Shown here one piece after another: positions 35,196 through 44,332 of a stretch of DNA of 64,000 nucleotides. The DNA comes from JABJAG01 sp038137215 (GTDB lineage: Bacteria; Pseudomonadota; Alphaproteobacteria; UBA6615): the NCBI GenBank assembly GCA_038137215.1, contig JAYQBG010000014.1, positions 5,900 to 69,899 of the forward strand, in the 5' to 3' direction. The notes beneath the pieces are model-generated. The model was not told the origin of the DNA, searched no databases, and saw only the letters and a program-made list of their open reading frames with translations. A program made the translations under genes and the position numbers. Within the stretch, counting starts at the first letter, position 1. Every line of letters starts with the position of its first letter.

Positions 35196-36953
35196 TCACT
35201 CCCGTAACTCATCGACCGGGGTCACGCCCATCACGTCGAGCCCGGAGGCAACCACTGTCTGTACCGCGCGCACCAGCGCCATACGGGCCCGCGTCAATTC
35301 GCTGTTATCGGCAATGACGAACCGCAAGCCGGGTTCTTCGCGCGCCTTGCTCCAGAGCGCATGGAACGCCGCAGCAAGGTCATAAAGATAAAACGCCAAC
35401 CGATGCGGCTCGTGAGCCTCTGCCGCGCTCTCAACCGTGCGCGTCCATGCCGCGAGCGTTCTGATCAACGCAAGCTCATCCGAGTCGGTCAACAAACTCA
35501 GATTGGCTCCAACCAGTCCGGCTGTCGTGAAATCGGCGTCGGGAAACGCATCCGCAGCCATCTTCGCCACCGAATAGCACCGCGCATGAGCGTACTGAAC
35601 ATAAAAAACCGGGTTGTCCCGGCTCTGTTCGCGCACCTTCACCAAGTCGAAATCCAGTGGCGCATCGTTCTTGCGGGTCAGCATGATGAACCGCACCACA
35701 TCCTTGCCCACTGCATCGACGAGGTCCCGCAGGGTGACGAAGGTGCCAGACCGCTTGGACATCTTGGCCGGTTCCCCGTCCTCGAGCAGACGCACCATCT
35801 GGCAAAGCTTAACGTCCAGTTCTCCCGCTTCGCCGGTCAGTGCCTTGATGCCGGCGGCGACCCGCTTCACATAGCCCCCGTGATCGGCGCCCCAGACGTC
35901 GATCATGGTCGCAAATCCGCGACGGTACTTGTCCTGATGATATGCAAGATCGCTGGCAAAATAGGTCCATGAGCCGTCTGACTTTTTCAATGGACGGTCT
36001 GTGTCGTCGCCGTATTCCGATGCCTTGAACAGGGTTTGCGGACGCTCCTCCCAGTCATCGGGCAACTTGCCCTTGGGCGGCTCCAGCACCCCCTCATAGA
36101 GCAGGTCTTCGTTTTCCAGGGTCTCCATCACGGATTCGACCGCCCCGGCGTCCACAAGCTCACGCTCGGAGGAAAACAGATCGTGGGAAATGCCCAGTGC
36201 GCCGAGGTCGATGCGGATTAGGTCCAGCATGGCCGCGACCGAGAACTCACGCACGACCGGTAGCCATTCCGCCTCGTCCGCATCGCGCCACTTGTCGCCG
36301 TCACGGGCGGCGAGATCTTTGCCCACGGGGATCAGGTAGTCCCCGGGATAGAGGCCTTCGGGAACCTCTCCGATATCCTCGCCCAGGGCTTCGCGATAAC
36401 GCAGATAGGCCGAGCGTGCGAGTACATCGACCTGCCCGCCCGCATCGTTGATGTAGTATTCGCGGGTGACGTCGAAGCCCGCCTTGGCCAGCAAAGACGC
36501 CAGCACATCGCCCACCACGGCGCCGCGCGCGTGGCCGACATGCAGCGGCCCGGTCGGGTTGGCGGAGACATATTCGACGTTCACGGCGCGGTTCCGGCCC
36601 AGTTCCCCGTTCCCGTAATCGGTGCCCGCTTCGAGAATCTCGATCAGACGCTGGATCCAGAAAGCATCGGACAATCCGAGATTGATGAACCCCGGCCCTG
36701 CAACTTCCGCCTTCTCGACGGAATCATAGGTTTTCAGACGCGCAGCAATCGTTTCGGCCAGATCACGCGGCTTCAGGCCAGCCGGCTTGGCCAGCACCAT
36801 GGCGGCATTGGTCGAGAGATCGCCATGGGACGGATCGCGCGGCAGTTCGACAGACACCCGGCTGCCATCGGTGCCTTCGGGCAGCGCGCCGTTCGCGACA
36901 AGAATTTCAATTTCTTTTTCAATATTCGCCTTGAAGGCGCTGAAAACATTCAT
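35196..36953 (-). CDS. argS: Arginyl-tRNA synthetase
   Basis: Charges tRNA-Arg. It has 585 residues. The class I motif is in SANPTGPLHVGHARGAVVGD, the KMSK motif in PAKMSKRSGTFV, and the C-terminal anticodon-binding region carries YAHARCYSV. The ATG at 36953 overlaps the dgt stop by one base (TGATG), so translation is coupled. A TTG one codon earlier is less likely. Confidence 0.97.
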   Translation of the reverse strand: MNVFSAFKANIEKEIEILVANGALPEGTDGSRVSVELPRDPSHGDLSTNAAMVLAKPAGLKPRDLAETIAARLKTYDSVEKAEVAGPGFINLGLSDAFWIQRLIEILEAGTDYGNGELGRNRAVNVEYVSANPTGPLHVGHARGAVVGDVLASLLAKAGFDVTREYYINDAGGQVDVLARSAYLRYREALGEDIGEVPEGLYPGDYLIPVGKDLAARDGDKWRDADEAEWLPVVREFSVAAMLDLIRIDLGALGISHDLFSSERELVDAGAVESVMETLENEDLLYEGVLEPPKGKLPDDWEERPQTLFKASEYGDDTDRPLKKSDGSWTYFASDLAYHQDKYRRGFATMIDVWGADHGGYVKRVAAGIKALTGEAGELDVKLCQMVRLLEDGEPAKMSKRSGTFVTLRDLVDAVGKDVVRFIMLTRKNDAPLDFDLVKVREQSRDNPVFYVQYAHARCYSVAKMAADAFPDADFTTAGLVGANLSLLTDSDELALIRTLAAWTRTVESAAEAHEPHRLAFYLYDLAAAFHALWSKAREEPGLRFVIADNSELTRARMALVRAVQTVVASGLDVMGVTPVDELRE

Positions 36954-38179
36954 CAAACAACATCCGGATCGAACAACTTGCGGTGTAATTCAAGGGCGTA
37001 GCGGTCGGTCATGCCGGCAATATAGTCGGCGATCACATGGGCGCGTCCGTGTTCGTCCTTTTCCTGCGCCCGTGCCCGCCAGTCGGTGGGCAGCAATTCA
37101 GGTTCACGGAATAACAGATCGAACATCTCGGTGACGACGCGCCGCGCCTTGGAGGTCATGCGGTTCACGATGTGATGCCGGTACATGTTCTCGTAGAGAA
37201 AAGCCTTCACGGCTCGGTCGGCGTCTGCAATTTCTTCGGAGAACGCGGCCACCTGATGATCGAGCGCGCGCACCGCCTCCGGTGAATCGACCTCGCTCTC
37301 ATCCAGCCTGCGTCGTGTCTCAGCCAGCACATCGCCCACCATGACGCCAATCATCTGGCTGATGCCCATATGAATGGTCCGCATGCGATCCGTCTGACCG
37401 TGTTCTGCCGCGACATGGGCAAAGGCCGGCCCGACCAGCGGCACATCCTTCACATCGTCCAGGTCGAACAGACCGGCCCGCAACCCGTCGTCGATGTCGT
37501 GGCTGTTGTAGGCGATATCGTCGGAAATCGCGGCGATCTGGGCTTCAGCCGAGGCAAAGGTGTCCAGTTCCAGGTCGTGCTGCGCGACATACTCGACGAT
37601 GGCCGCCGGCAGCGCCCGCGCGCTGGCCGCATAGTGCCCTGTCAGCGGCCCGTTGTGTTTCACGATGCCTTCCAGGGTCTCCCAGGACAGGTTCAGTCCG
37701 TCAAAGGTGGAGTAACGTTCCTCAAGCTTGGTCAGAATGCGAAGCGTCTGGGCGTTGTGGTCAAACCCGCCAAACGGCGCCATGGCTGCATCCAGCGCGT
37801 CCTCGCCTGCGTGACCGAACGGGGTGTGGCCAAAATCATGGGCCAGTGCGAGGGCTTCGGCCAGATCCTCATTCAGACCCAGCGAACGCGCGACAGTCCG
37901 GGCGATCTGTGCCACTTCCAGCGAATGGGTCAGCCGGGTCCGGTAATAATCGCCCTCGTGATACACGAAGACCTGGGTCTTGTGCTTCAACCGGCGGAAC
38001 GCGCTTGAGTGAATGATCCTGTCTCGGTCGCGCTGATAACAGCTGCGATGACCGCTTTCCTGCTCTGCATGAAACCGCCCGCGCGTGGCCAGCGGATCGC
38101 ACGCATAGGGCGCCAGAACCGGGCCATACTGGTCCGGTCCGGCGGGGGTCAGTTTGAGTTCGGCAGGAGATGCTGGCAT
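36953..38179 (-). CDS. dgt: Deoxyguanosinetriphosphate triphosphohydrolase-like protein
   Basis: HD-domain phosphohydrolase releasing triphosphate from dNTPs. It has 408 residues from ATG 38179 (MPASPAELKL). The HD motif is spread over RLTHSLEVAQIARTVARSLG and ALAHDFGHTPFGHAGEDAL, and DDIAYNSHDIDDGLRAG is the second metal region. QESGHRSCYQRDRDRIIHS is the family opening. A TTG three codons upstream is possible. It is divergent from erpA and coupled to argS. Confidence 0.93.
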   Translation of the reverse strand: MPASPAELKLTPAGPDQYGPVLAPYACDPLATRGRFHAEQESGHRSCYQRDRDRIIHSSAFRRLKHKTQVFVYHEGDYYRTRLTHSLEVAQIARTVARSLGLNEDLAEALALAHDFGHTPFGHAGEDALDAAMAPFGGFDHNAQTLRILTKLEERYSTFDGLNLSWETLEGIVKHNGPLTGHYAASARALPAAIVEYVAQHDLELDTFASAEAQIAAISDDIAYNSHDIDDGLRAGLFDLDDVKDVPLVGPAFAHVAAEHGQTDRMRTIHMGISQMIGVMVGDVLAETRRRLDESEVDSPEAVRALDHQVAAFSEEIADADRAVKAFLYENMYRHHIVNRMTSKARRVVTEMFDLLFREPELLPTDWRARAQEKDEHGRAHVIADYIAGMTDRYALELHRKLFDPDVV

Positions 38180-38246
38180 TTGGCGCAAGGTACGTGTGCG
38201 CGCTCCGAATGCAACGTATATTTGACAATTCGCAGGCTATGACTAA

Positions 38247-38271
38247 ATACCTGAGAAAATTAAGCTAAAGT
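38247..38271 (+). promoter_or_regulatory. IscR type 1-like half site upstream of erpA
   Basis: ATACCTGAGAAAATTA fits the left half and centre of the type 1 IscR consensus ATASYYGACTRWWWYAG, while the right half is poor. It lies 7-31 bases before the erpA start. The target is a known IscR target in other proteobacteria. The match is partial. Confidence 0.3.
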
Positions 38272-38277
38272 GATCCC

Positions 38278-38646
38278 ATGAGCGAATCGCAGGCCATAGA
38301 AACCGACTCCGACGCGCCGGCCGGCGTGGGTCTGAGCGAAAGTGCCGTCAAGCAGCTCACCCGCCTGATTGAGGCGGAGGGCGGTGCCACGATGCTGCGC
38401 ATCACCGTCAATGGTGGTGGCTGTTCGGGTTTTACCTACGCCTTCGATTTCGATGACACTGTCAATGACGATGACAAGACCTTCGTCACCGATGGTGTCA
38501 CTGTGGTTGTCGATGAGGCCTCGCTGGAATTCATCGGCGGAGCGGTTCTGAACTACGTCGAGTCCTTGGGTGGCACCCATTTCACACTGGAAAACCCCAA
38601 CGCCACCTCGTCCTGCGGCTGCGGATCGTCTTTCTCGGTATACTAG
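38278..38646 (+). CDS. erpA: Iron-sulfur cluster insertion protein (ErpA/IscA family)
   Basis: A-type carrier that delivers Fe-S clusters to apoproteins. It has 122 residues. The three ligand cysteines are in NGGGCSGFTYAF and SSCGCGSSFSV. The N-terminal 15 residues are an extra polar extension. ErpA and IscA are hard to separate by sequence. I use erpA because no isc or suf genes are nearby and because of the dgt neighbour common in alphaproteobacteria. It ends with TAG, 4 bases into the convergent gene. Confidence 0.9.
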   Translation: MSESQAIETDSDAPAGVGLSESAVKQLTRLIEAEGGATMLRITVNGGGCSGFTYAFDFDDTVNDDDKTFVTDGVTVVVDEASLEFIGGAVLNYVESLGGTHFTLENPNATSSCGCGSSFSVY

Positions 38647-39167
38647 TGCCAGCGAATCTTTCGTTCTCCCAGTCCCATCTCTTCAACGCTGAGAACCAAA
38701 GCTTCCGTAGCGACCTCGCCTACAATGTTTTCCGAATTCGATTTCATTTCGTCCCCGATATCATTTTGATGACCGGCAAACTTCTGGAAGTAAGGCGAAT
38801 TCCTGCCGTCTTTTTGAAGTGACGATAGTTCCTCGGTCGTCAAAAATTTCAGATATGCGCGGGCCAGGTTTCGATCCCATTCCGCCTGACGTTTGGCAGC
38901 AGCGATATTCAGGTTCTTCCGCAAGACCGGCACGACGGCAAGGCCGTGCTCTGCTGCGAGTATAGCCATCGTTTGCGTAATCTGGGTGACCTGAAATGCG
39001 ATGACACGAAGGTTTCCGTTTACGCCGGTTTCTTGAACAAATTCCACAGTTGCTTCGAGCTCATGGCCCTCCTTCTCTCCGACCTGATCACCTGTTTGAG
39101 ACCAAGCGAGCTGCGCCCACACAAGTACGACTGCAAACCCAAGTACGTGAAGAGAACGAAACAGCAT
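38643..39167 (-). CDS. Hypothetical exported protein
   Basis: A 174-residue protein starting MLFRSLHVLGFAVVLVWAQL, a signal peptide cut near AWSQ. The mature part is charged and probably helical, with no cysteine and no domain that I know. I chose ATG 39167; in-frame starts further upstream are less convincing. Its stop overlaps the erpA stop by 4 bases on the opposite strand. Codon use and GC are a little lower than in its neighbours, so it may be a recent addition. Confidence 0.6.
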   Translation of the reverse strand: MLFRSLHVLGFAVVLVWAQLAWSQTGDQVGEKEGHELEATVEFVQETGVNGNLRVIAFQVTQITQTMAILAAEHGLAVVPVLRKNLNIAAAKRQAEWDRNLARAYLKFLTTEELSSLQKDGRNSPYFQKFAGHQNDIGDEMKSNSENIVGEVATEALVLSVEEMGLGERKIRWH

Positions 39168-39244
39168 ATGTTCCTCGACCTGTTGGTAATTGCAGAATCG
39201 TACCATGCATTCGCTTGCCGCTGAATTTCTGGCATAAGGACGTC

Positions 39245-40027
39245 ATGAAAATCGCTACCTGGAATGTGAACTCCATCAAGGCACGCCTGCCCAACGTTCT
39301 CGACTGGCTTGAGAGCGCCGCTCCCGATGTCGTGCTGTTGCAGGAGATCAAGACCGTGGATGAAAACTTCCCGGCCATGGAGATCGAAGCACTCGGCTAC
39401 AACTGCGCCGTTCATGGCCAGAAGAGCTATAACGGGGTCGCCATTCTGTCCAAGCACCCGCTCGAAGACGTCACGCGCGGCCTACCGGGAAATACTGACG
39501 ATGACCAGGCGCGCTACATCGAGGCCTGGGTTGATGCGGGCGGCAGTGAAGGCGTCCGCGTCGCATCGATCTATCTCCCCAACGGCAATCCTACCCCCGG
39601 CGAGAAATACGATTACAAACTCCGCTGGATGGATTGTCTGGCCGGTCACGCCACGGAACTTCTGAAGAGCGAGGAGCCGGTCGTGCTGGGCGGTGACTAC
39701 AACGTCATCCCCGCCAACGAGGACTGCTACGACCCGGCCGCCTGGGCCGACGATGCGCTCTTCTTGCCCCAGACCCGGGCAAAGTTCCGGACCATCCTCA
39801 ATCTCGGTTACACGGAAGCCTGGCGCTCGCTGCACAGCGAAAGCCATGTATATTCCTTCTGGGATTATCAGGCCGGGGCCTGGCAGAAGGACAACGGCAT
39901 CCGCATCGACCACTTCCTGCTCTCGCCCCAGGCCACAGACCGCCTGTCGGCCTGCGAGATCGACAAGGAACCGCGCGGCAAGAAAAAGGCTTCCGATCAC
40001 ACCCCTGTCTGGTGCGAACTCGGTTGA
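39245..40027 (+). CDS. xthA: Exodeoxyribonuclease III
   Basis: Exonuclease III/AP endonuclease of base-excision repair. It has 260 residues. Catalytic-site motifs are ATWNVNSIKARL, VVLLQEIKT (Glu), GGDYNVIPANED (Asp/Asn), IDHFLLSP, and KKASDHTPVWCEL (Asp-His). The start MKIATWNVNS is typical. An intergenic palindromic repeat follows about 95 bases after the stop. Confidence 0.97.
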   Translation: MKIATWNVNSIKARLPNVLDWLESAAPDVVLLQEIKTVDENFPAMEIEALGYNCAVHGQKSYNGVAILSKHPLEDVTRGLPGNTDDDQARYIEAWVDAGGSEGVRVASIYLPNGNPTPGEKYDYKLRWMDCLAGHATELLKSEEPVVLGGDYNVIPANEDCYDPAAWADDALFLPQTRAKFRTILNLGYTEAWRSLHSESHVYSFWDYQAGAWQKDNGIRIDHFLLSPQATDRLSACEIDKEPRGKKKASDHTPVWCELG

Positions 40028-40121
40028 GCGCTGATGGACATGACACCCGACCCTCGATTTCCCACGTCGCCAACCATGTTTGTCACCGTTTTGGCACCGC
40101 AGTTCCTTTTTACTCCTTCGT

Positions 40122-40220
40122 TATGCCCGCACTTGTTGCGGGTATCCACGTCCATCGGTTCTCTGGAAGTCGAAGCGTGGCACTCTGACGTGGATGGCCG
40201 GAACAAGTCCGGCCATGACG
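40122..40220. repeat. Double-hairpin intergenic repeat, family A copy 1
   Basis: The hairpin TGCCCGCACTTGTTGCGGGT is followed by ATCCACGTC, a spacer of about 35 bases, then GACGTGGAT and the hairpin GGCCGGAACAAGTCCGGCC. The whole is a larger inverted repeat with the arms ATCCACGTC/GACGTGGAT. The same architecture recurs at 46687-46772. The 40028-40285 gap holds no gene. Confidence 0.75.
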
Positions 40221-40285
40221 TCGGTATCGGAATGACGCGCCGCCGATCGGGTGATTGCACTCGATATTCGGGCACGAGCTGAACC

Positions 40286-40669
40286 ATGAGCGTGATCACT
40301 CAGTTCTGGCGCTTTCTTCTGGAAGTCTATCTCGGCGACCGCGGATTTCGGGTCGCATTGGTGACCTATGCGGCCGGCTTCTGGATCTTCGGTGCCGGCG
40401 CCATCATCTTCCTGATCTGGCCCGAAAACCCGCCACCCGTTGCCGGCTTTTTCCGCAGCCTGTTTACTAATATCGGTCTGATCTTCCTGGTCTTCATGAC
40501 CTATCCGGTTTTGCGTTGTTCATTCCGCAAGACCGACCCCACCCGGCCAAAGAACCTGATCTTGCGCGTCATGATTCCGACGATCGTGGGTGCGCTCGCG
40601 CCATTCTATCTGATCGGCCTGATTACGAGCTTTGTCTTCCTCGTCATTGCGCCGACGATATCCGGCTGA
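40286..40669 (+). CDS. Hypothetical membrane protein
   Basis: A 127-residue protein with three strong hydrophobic segments (around VALVTYAAGFWIFGAGAIIF, NIGLIFLVFMTYPVL and FYLIGLITSFVFLVIAP) and short charged loops. No family is recognised. The ATG at 40286 lacks a strong ribosome site. It lies 30 bases before the oxygenase gene on the same strand, but that gene has its own strong site. Confidence 0.6.
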   Translation: MSVITQFWRFLLEVYLGDRGFRVALVTYAAGFWIFGAGAIIFLIWPENPPPVAGFFRSLFTNIGLIFLVFMTYPVLRCSFRKTDPTRPKNLILRVMIPTIVGALAPFYLIGLITSFVFLVIAPTISG

Positions 40670-40699
40670 CCTGCTATAGTCGGCTCAAAGGAGGCCCTC

Positions 40700-41773
40700 A
40701 TGTCGCTCGCTCACGATACAACCGAATCCCCTTTCGCACGCTCGGTACGCTCTGCGCCGCATCGCGCCCTGCCGGTGATTGATGTCGGTCAGGCCCGTCA
40801 GGGCGACATGATCGCTGTCGAGGAGATCGCCAGACAGTGGTGCGATGTCTGGGAGGGCACCGGCTTCCTGTGCATCGTCAATCACGGGCTTGAGCCGGAA
40901 CTGATTCAGGGTATGCACGACGCGGCGAAACGATTCCATGACCTGCCACTCGAAACCAAGATGTCGGTGAAAGTGACCCACGACCAGAAGGGTTACGTTC
41001 CGGCACGCGGGGGACTGACCACCCATTCAAAGTTCCACAATTCCAAGAAGCTCAACACAGTCGAGTGCCTTGTCCTCGCAACGGACTATCCCGAGGACGA
41101 CCCCAACGTCGTGGCAGGGAAACGCTTCTATGGCCCCACGCCGTGGCTTTCCGAAGACGTACTGCCGGGCTTCAAGGCGACAGCGCAGAACTACATGGCA
41201 CGGATCACCGATCTCGGAAAATCGCTGCTGCCTGTCTGGGCGCGCTCGCTGGACCTGGAGGCAGATTTCTTCGAACCGTATTTCCGCGAGAGTTACACCT
41301 ATTTCCGGGTCGCGAAATATGCCCCGAAGAATGATCTCGAGGATGGGGAACTCGGTTCGAACGCACACTGTGACACCGGGTTCAACACCTTCCTGCCGCC
41401 GGCCAACGAGGAAGGGATCCAGATTCTCGACACCGACGACACCTGGTTCTTCCCGGAAGTGCCCGAGGGTGGCGTGATGGTCAATATGGGTTACTTCCTG
41501 GAACGCTGGACCAACTGGCGCTACCGCGCGACACCGCACCGGGTCGTGCCGCCCATCGAGAACGACCGCTATTCCTTCGCCTGCTTCGTCAATCCGGGTT
41601 TCGACACGCCCGGTGACTTCATCCCGACCTGTGTGGGCCCGGACAATCCGCCGAAGGAAGACCCGATGTCCTACTGGGAATATTTCGACTGGTACATGAA
41701 ACGGTCCTACACCCATTACGGAAAGCTGAAGGCATCCGGCGAGAACGACGTAACCGTCAGCGAAGACGATTAA
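40700..41773 (+). CDS. 2-oxoglutarate/Fe(II)-dependent oxygenase, isopenicillin N synthase-like
   Basis: A 357-residue cytosolic dioxygenase. The N-terminal DIOX_N part (LPVIDVGQARQGD, GFLCIVNHGLE, FHDLPLETK) is followed by the jelly-roll core. Iron ligands are in GSNAHCDTGFNTFL (His-x-Asp) and RATPHRVVPP (His). The co-substrate Arg-x-Ser is in DRYSFACFVNPG. A perfect AGGAGG ribosome site lies just upstream. The substrate is unknown. The NIPSNAP gene follows after 101 bases on the same strand and may be co-expressed. Confidence 0.9.
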   Translation: MSLAHDTTESPFARSVRSAPHRALPVIDVGQARQGDMIAVEEIARQWCDVWEGTGFLCIVNHGLEPELIQGMHDAAKRFHDLPLETKMSVKVTHDQKGYVPARGGLTTHSKFHNSKKLNTVECLVLATDYPEDDPNVVAGKRFYGPTPWLSEDVLPGFKATAQNYMARITDLGKSLLPVWARSLDLEADFFEPYFRESYTYFRVAKYAPKNDLEDGELGSNAHCDTGFNTFLPPANEEGIQILDTDDTWFFPEVPEGGVMVNMGYFLERWTNWRYRATPHRVVPPIENDRYSFACFVNPGFDTPGDFIPTCVGPDNPPKEDPMSYWEYFDWYMKRSYTHYGKLKASGENDVTVSEDD

Positions 41774-41874
41774 GACATCAACGTTATTCACATGCTGAGC
41801 CTGGCACAGCATGAGACCAACACCGTTCCTGCATCAAACGCAGGGCAAGGCTTCCGAACGAAGGGGAACACGAC

Positions 41875-42198
41875 ATGGCGTTTTACGAATTGCGGCAGTA
41901 CCACATCCGCCGCGGCAAGATGGACGAATGGCTGAAATTCATGGAAGGCACCGTCATCCCTTTCCAGGTGTCCAAGGGCATGGTGATCTGCGGCTCGTTC
42001 CGGCACGAAACCGACAAGTCGGTCTATATCTGGCTGCGCCGGTTCAACACCGAGAGGGAACGCCAACGCCTCTACAAGGCGGTCTATGAAAGCGATCACT
42101 GGAAGAACGAGATTTCGCCTAAGGTCGGCGCCTTGATCGACCGGGAAAAGATCCAGGTTCAGCGGATCGTTCCGACCAAGAAATCGACGGTTCAGTAG
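41875..42198 (+). CDS. NIPSNAP family protein
   Basis: A 107-residue dimeric ferredoxin-like (alpha/beta barrel) protein. The family pattern is ELRQYHIRRGKMDEWLKFME, then VYIWLRRFNTERERQRLYKAVYES, which matches the usual W-RF-R-Y block. Such proteins often sit beside oxygenases and catabolic genes, here the 2OG oxygenase. No catalytic residue can be assigned. Confidence 0.85.
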   Translation: MAFYELRQYHIRRGKMDEWLKFMEGTVIPFQVSKGMVICGSFRHETDKSVYIWLRRFNTERERQRLYKAVYESDHWKNEISPKVGALIDREKIQVQRIVPTKKSTVQ

Positions 42199-42207
42199 TC
42201 GCGCCCG

Positions 42208-42291
42208 GTCATTGCGAGGTCCGCAGAGCCGCGGCAATCAAGCGCTGAGCACCTGGCTGGATTGCTTCGTCGCTCCGCGCCGCGCAATGAC
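42208..42291. repeat. Intergenic inverted repeat with GTCATTGCG ends
   Basis: GTCATTGCG at the left end and CGCAATGAC at the right end are perfect 9-bp inverted ends. Inside, GGCAATCAAGCG and CTGGATTGCTTCGTCGC give further arms of the widespread CATTGCGAG-type palindromic repeat. The rest of the 42199-42460 gap holds no intact gene. On the minus strand at 42318-42353, a tract reading APNRFLDKLIEI followed by TAG could be the end of a decayed gene. Confidence 0.65.
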
Positions 42292-42460
42292 AGCAACTCG
42301 GTCCTCTTGAGGCCGTCTAGATCTCGATCAGCTTGTCCAGGAAGCGGTTGGGCGCATTTTACCGGTTTGGGAAATGCGCTGCCATCACGTCCGCACATCC
42401 GTCAACGGCATATGCGCACCCCGCGCCCAAGTCGCCGGGCCGGCCAACTGGAACAAAGCG

Positions 42461-42943
42461 TTAGACGATCCCGTCCCAGACCTCCGGGTCCTCCAGGCGT
42501 TGCTGCAGCCCCACATCAGCGATGATCTCGACATAGCGCTCGCCCATGGCGGCAAACAACAACGCCGCATTCCGGTCTTCGGTCTCCGTCAGACGCAGAT
42601 CGAGGAACATCTGCCGCGCCAGCCGTGACGCCCGTTGGTGCCGGATGGATTTCGGAACCAGCGCAAACCGAATTTCAGGGATGCGGCAGATAAGCGCCAA
42701 TATGGCGAAGACAACCACCTGCCCCGCATAGAACTCGATCATGGTCAGGGGCAACGCGCTCTGAAACAGCAGAAACACGCCGGAGAGCAGGAAGGTGGCC
42801 ACGGCCGCCACGAGCGTGGGAATGAAGAGATAGCTCTCGGCCGATTGCGCGATGACCGTGACGAATTCGGCGCTCGTGCGGGCTTCCGCCGCTTCGATCT
42901 GCGCCTGAATGGTCTCTCGCTGTTGGTCTGTCAGCGCCGTCAT
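42461..42943 (-). CDS. TPM-domain membrane protein (second copy)
   Basis: A 160-residue protein with the TPM (DUF477-like) start TALTDQQRETIQAQIEAAEARTS and two membrane helices around residues 40-85. RLARQMFLDLRLTETEDRNAALLFAAMGERYVEIIAD follows. It begins 2 bases after the stop of the first TPM gene (ATG 42943), so both are in one unit with lemA. Its role is unknown. Family members act in membrane or photosystem maintenance in other organisms. Confidence 0.82.
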   Translation of the reverse strand: MTALTDQQRETIQAQIEAAEARTSAEFVTVIAQSAESYLFIPTLVAAVATFLLSGVFLLFQSALPLTMIEFYAGQVVVFAILALICRIPEIRFALVPKSIRHQRASRLARQMFLDLRLTETEDRNAALLFAAMGERYVEIIADVGLQQRLEDPEVWDGIV

Positions 42944-42944
42944 G

Positions 42945-43688
42945 TCACCAACTCCCCGACGAACCGCCACCGCCAAAACTGCGCCCGCCACCGGAAAATT
43001 TACCGCCGCGGCTGCCGGAAAATCCTCCGCCCGATGACCAGCCACCCATGCGGCTTCCCGATCGGGAGTACCCGCGCCCGTGGCGGCCGAACGAACGGAG
43101 GCTCATGACGATCAGGATGAAGATGAAAAAGATCAGAACCGGTGGAATCGCGAACTTCTGGTCGTCTTCGGCGATGCCGGACAGGGTTTCCGCCTCGCCC
43201 CGCAGAGCCGCCAGAATGGCCCAGGTGCCATCGACAATTCCCCGCGCCCGGTCACCTGTGCGAAACGCCGGAATGATCTCGTTCTGAATGATGACACTGG
43301 CTTTGGCATCGGTCAGCGCGCCTTCCAGGCCGTATCCGACTTCGATGCGCACCTGCCGTTCATTGGGGGCAACAATCAGCAGAACGCCGTTGTCCTGCTC
43401 CGCCTGACCGATGCCCCAGGCGCGCCCCAGTTCCACCCCAAACTCCTCTATGGTCCGGCCATTGAGGCTCTGTACGGTGACCACCATCACCTGCTGACCT
43501 GTTTCGGTCTCGTGGGCCTGCAGCATTTCGACAAGATCGGCTTCCGTGCTTGTGGAGAGCAAATTGGCTTCATCGACAACGCGGGCGGTCAGTTCGGGTA
43601 GCTGGATTTGCGCTGCCACAGCCCCCGGCAACAGCAGGATCCACAGGGCAACAAAGACCCCGGCTTGAAGCTGGATAACGGGCCGCAC
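42945..43688 (-). CDS. TPM-domain protein, YgcG family
   Basis: A 247-residue exported membrane-anchored protein. It has a signal peptide (MRPVIQLQAGVFVALWILLL), then the TPM domain (ARVVDEANLLSTSTEADL, VMVVTVQSLNGRTIEEFGVE, LGRAWGIGQAEQDNGVLLIVA). A helix at IPPVLIFFIFILIVMSL and a Gly/Ser-rich tail (GGGFSGSRGG type) come next, as in YgcG proteins. It starts with GTG 43688, touching the lemA stop. It is the middle gene of a lemA-TPM-TPM unit. Confidence 0.85.
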   Translation of the reverse strand: MRPVIQLQAGVFVALWILLLPGAVAAQIQLPELTARVVDEANLLSTSTEADLVEMLQAHETETGQQVMVVTVQSLNGRTIEEFGVELGRAWGIGQAEQDNGVLLIVAPNERQVRIEVGYGLEGALTDAKASVIIQNEIIPAFRTGDRARGIVDGTWAILAALRGEAETLSGIAEDDQKFAIPPVLIFFIFILIVMSLRSFGRHGRGYSRSGSRMGGWSSGGGFSGSRGGKFSGGGRSFGGGGSSGSW

Positions 43689-44303
43689 TTAAGAACCGGA
43701 ATCGAAGTTGACGTTTGGTACCTGATCCGAGTTCTCGGCGGAGACCGTGAAGGTCGCCTTCACTTCGGCCTCGGGACACAGGACAGCTGCGATCCACCGA
43801 CCCAGGATTGTCCGCAGCTCCGTGTTGTAATCGCGGACGGCTGCAATGCAGTCGCGCCGCGCGACGGCGATCCGGTTTTCGGTGCCTTCCAGTTGCGATT
43901 GCAGCGCCAAAAAGTTTTGGTTCGATTTCAGATCGGGATAGCGCTCCACAACGACCAGCAGGCGCGAGAGCGCTGATGTGAGCACGCCTTGATTCTGTTC
44001 GAACATCTGCAGAGCTTCCGGGTTTTGCAGAATGTTCTCGGGGATCTGCATCTGTCCGACTTTTGCACATGCCTCGACGACGTTCTGCAGCACCTCGCGC
44101 TCCTGATCGGCAAATCCCTACACCGTTGCCACAAGGTTCGGCACGAGATCGGCGCGGCGCTGATATTGGTTTTCCACCTGGGACCAGGCCGCATTCACTT
44201 GCTCATCGACCCGGGGCACCGCGTTGATATCGCAGGCGGCCAGAACAACGACGAATCCAACAAGCAACAGCGGGTTTTTCAGCGTCTTCAGAAATCGAAC
44301 CAT
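43689..44303 (-). pseudogene. lemA: LemA family lipoprotein with an in-frame TAG at codon 62
   Basis: The full LemA sequence is present in one frame. It has a lipoprotein signal (LLLVGFVVVLAAC), then VNAAWSQVENQYQRRADLVPNLVATV, the stop TAG at 44118-44120, then GFADQEREVLQNVVEACAKV and the normal C terminus FLALQSQLEGTENRIAVARRDC to a TAA at 43689. In homologues the stop position is usually Lys (LVATVKGYA), so one A-to-T change of AAG explains it. The TPM genes behind it look intact. Options are a real nonsense mutation, read-through, or a base-call error. Confidence 0.82.
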
Positions 44304-44332
44304 CTTTGCAAATCCTTCAGGCCGAACCGGGG

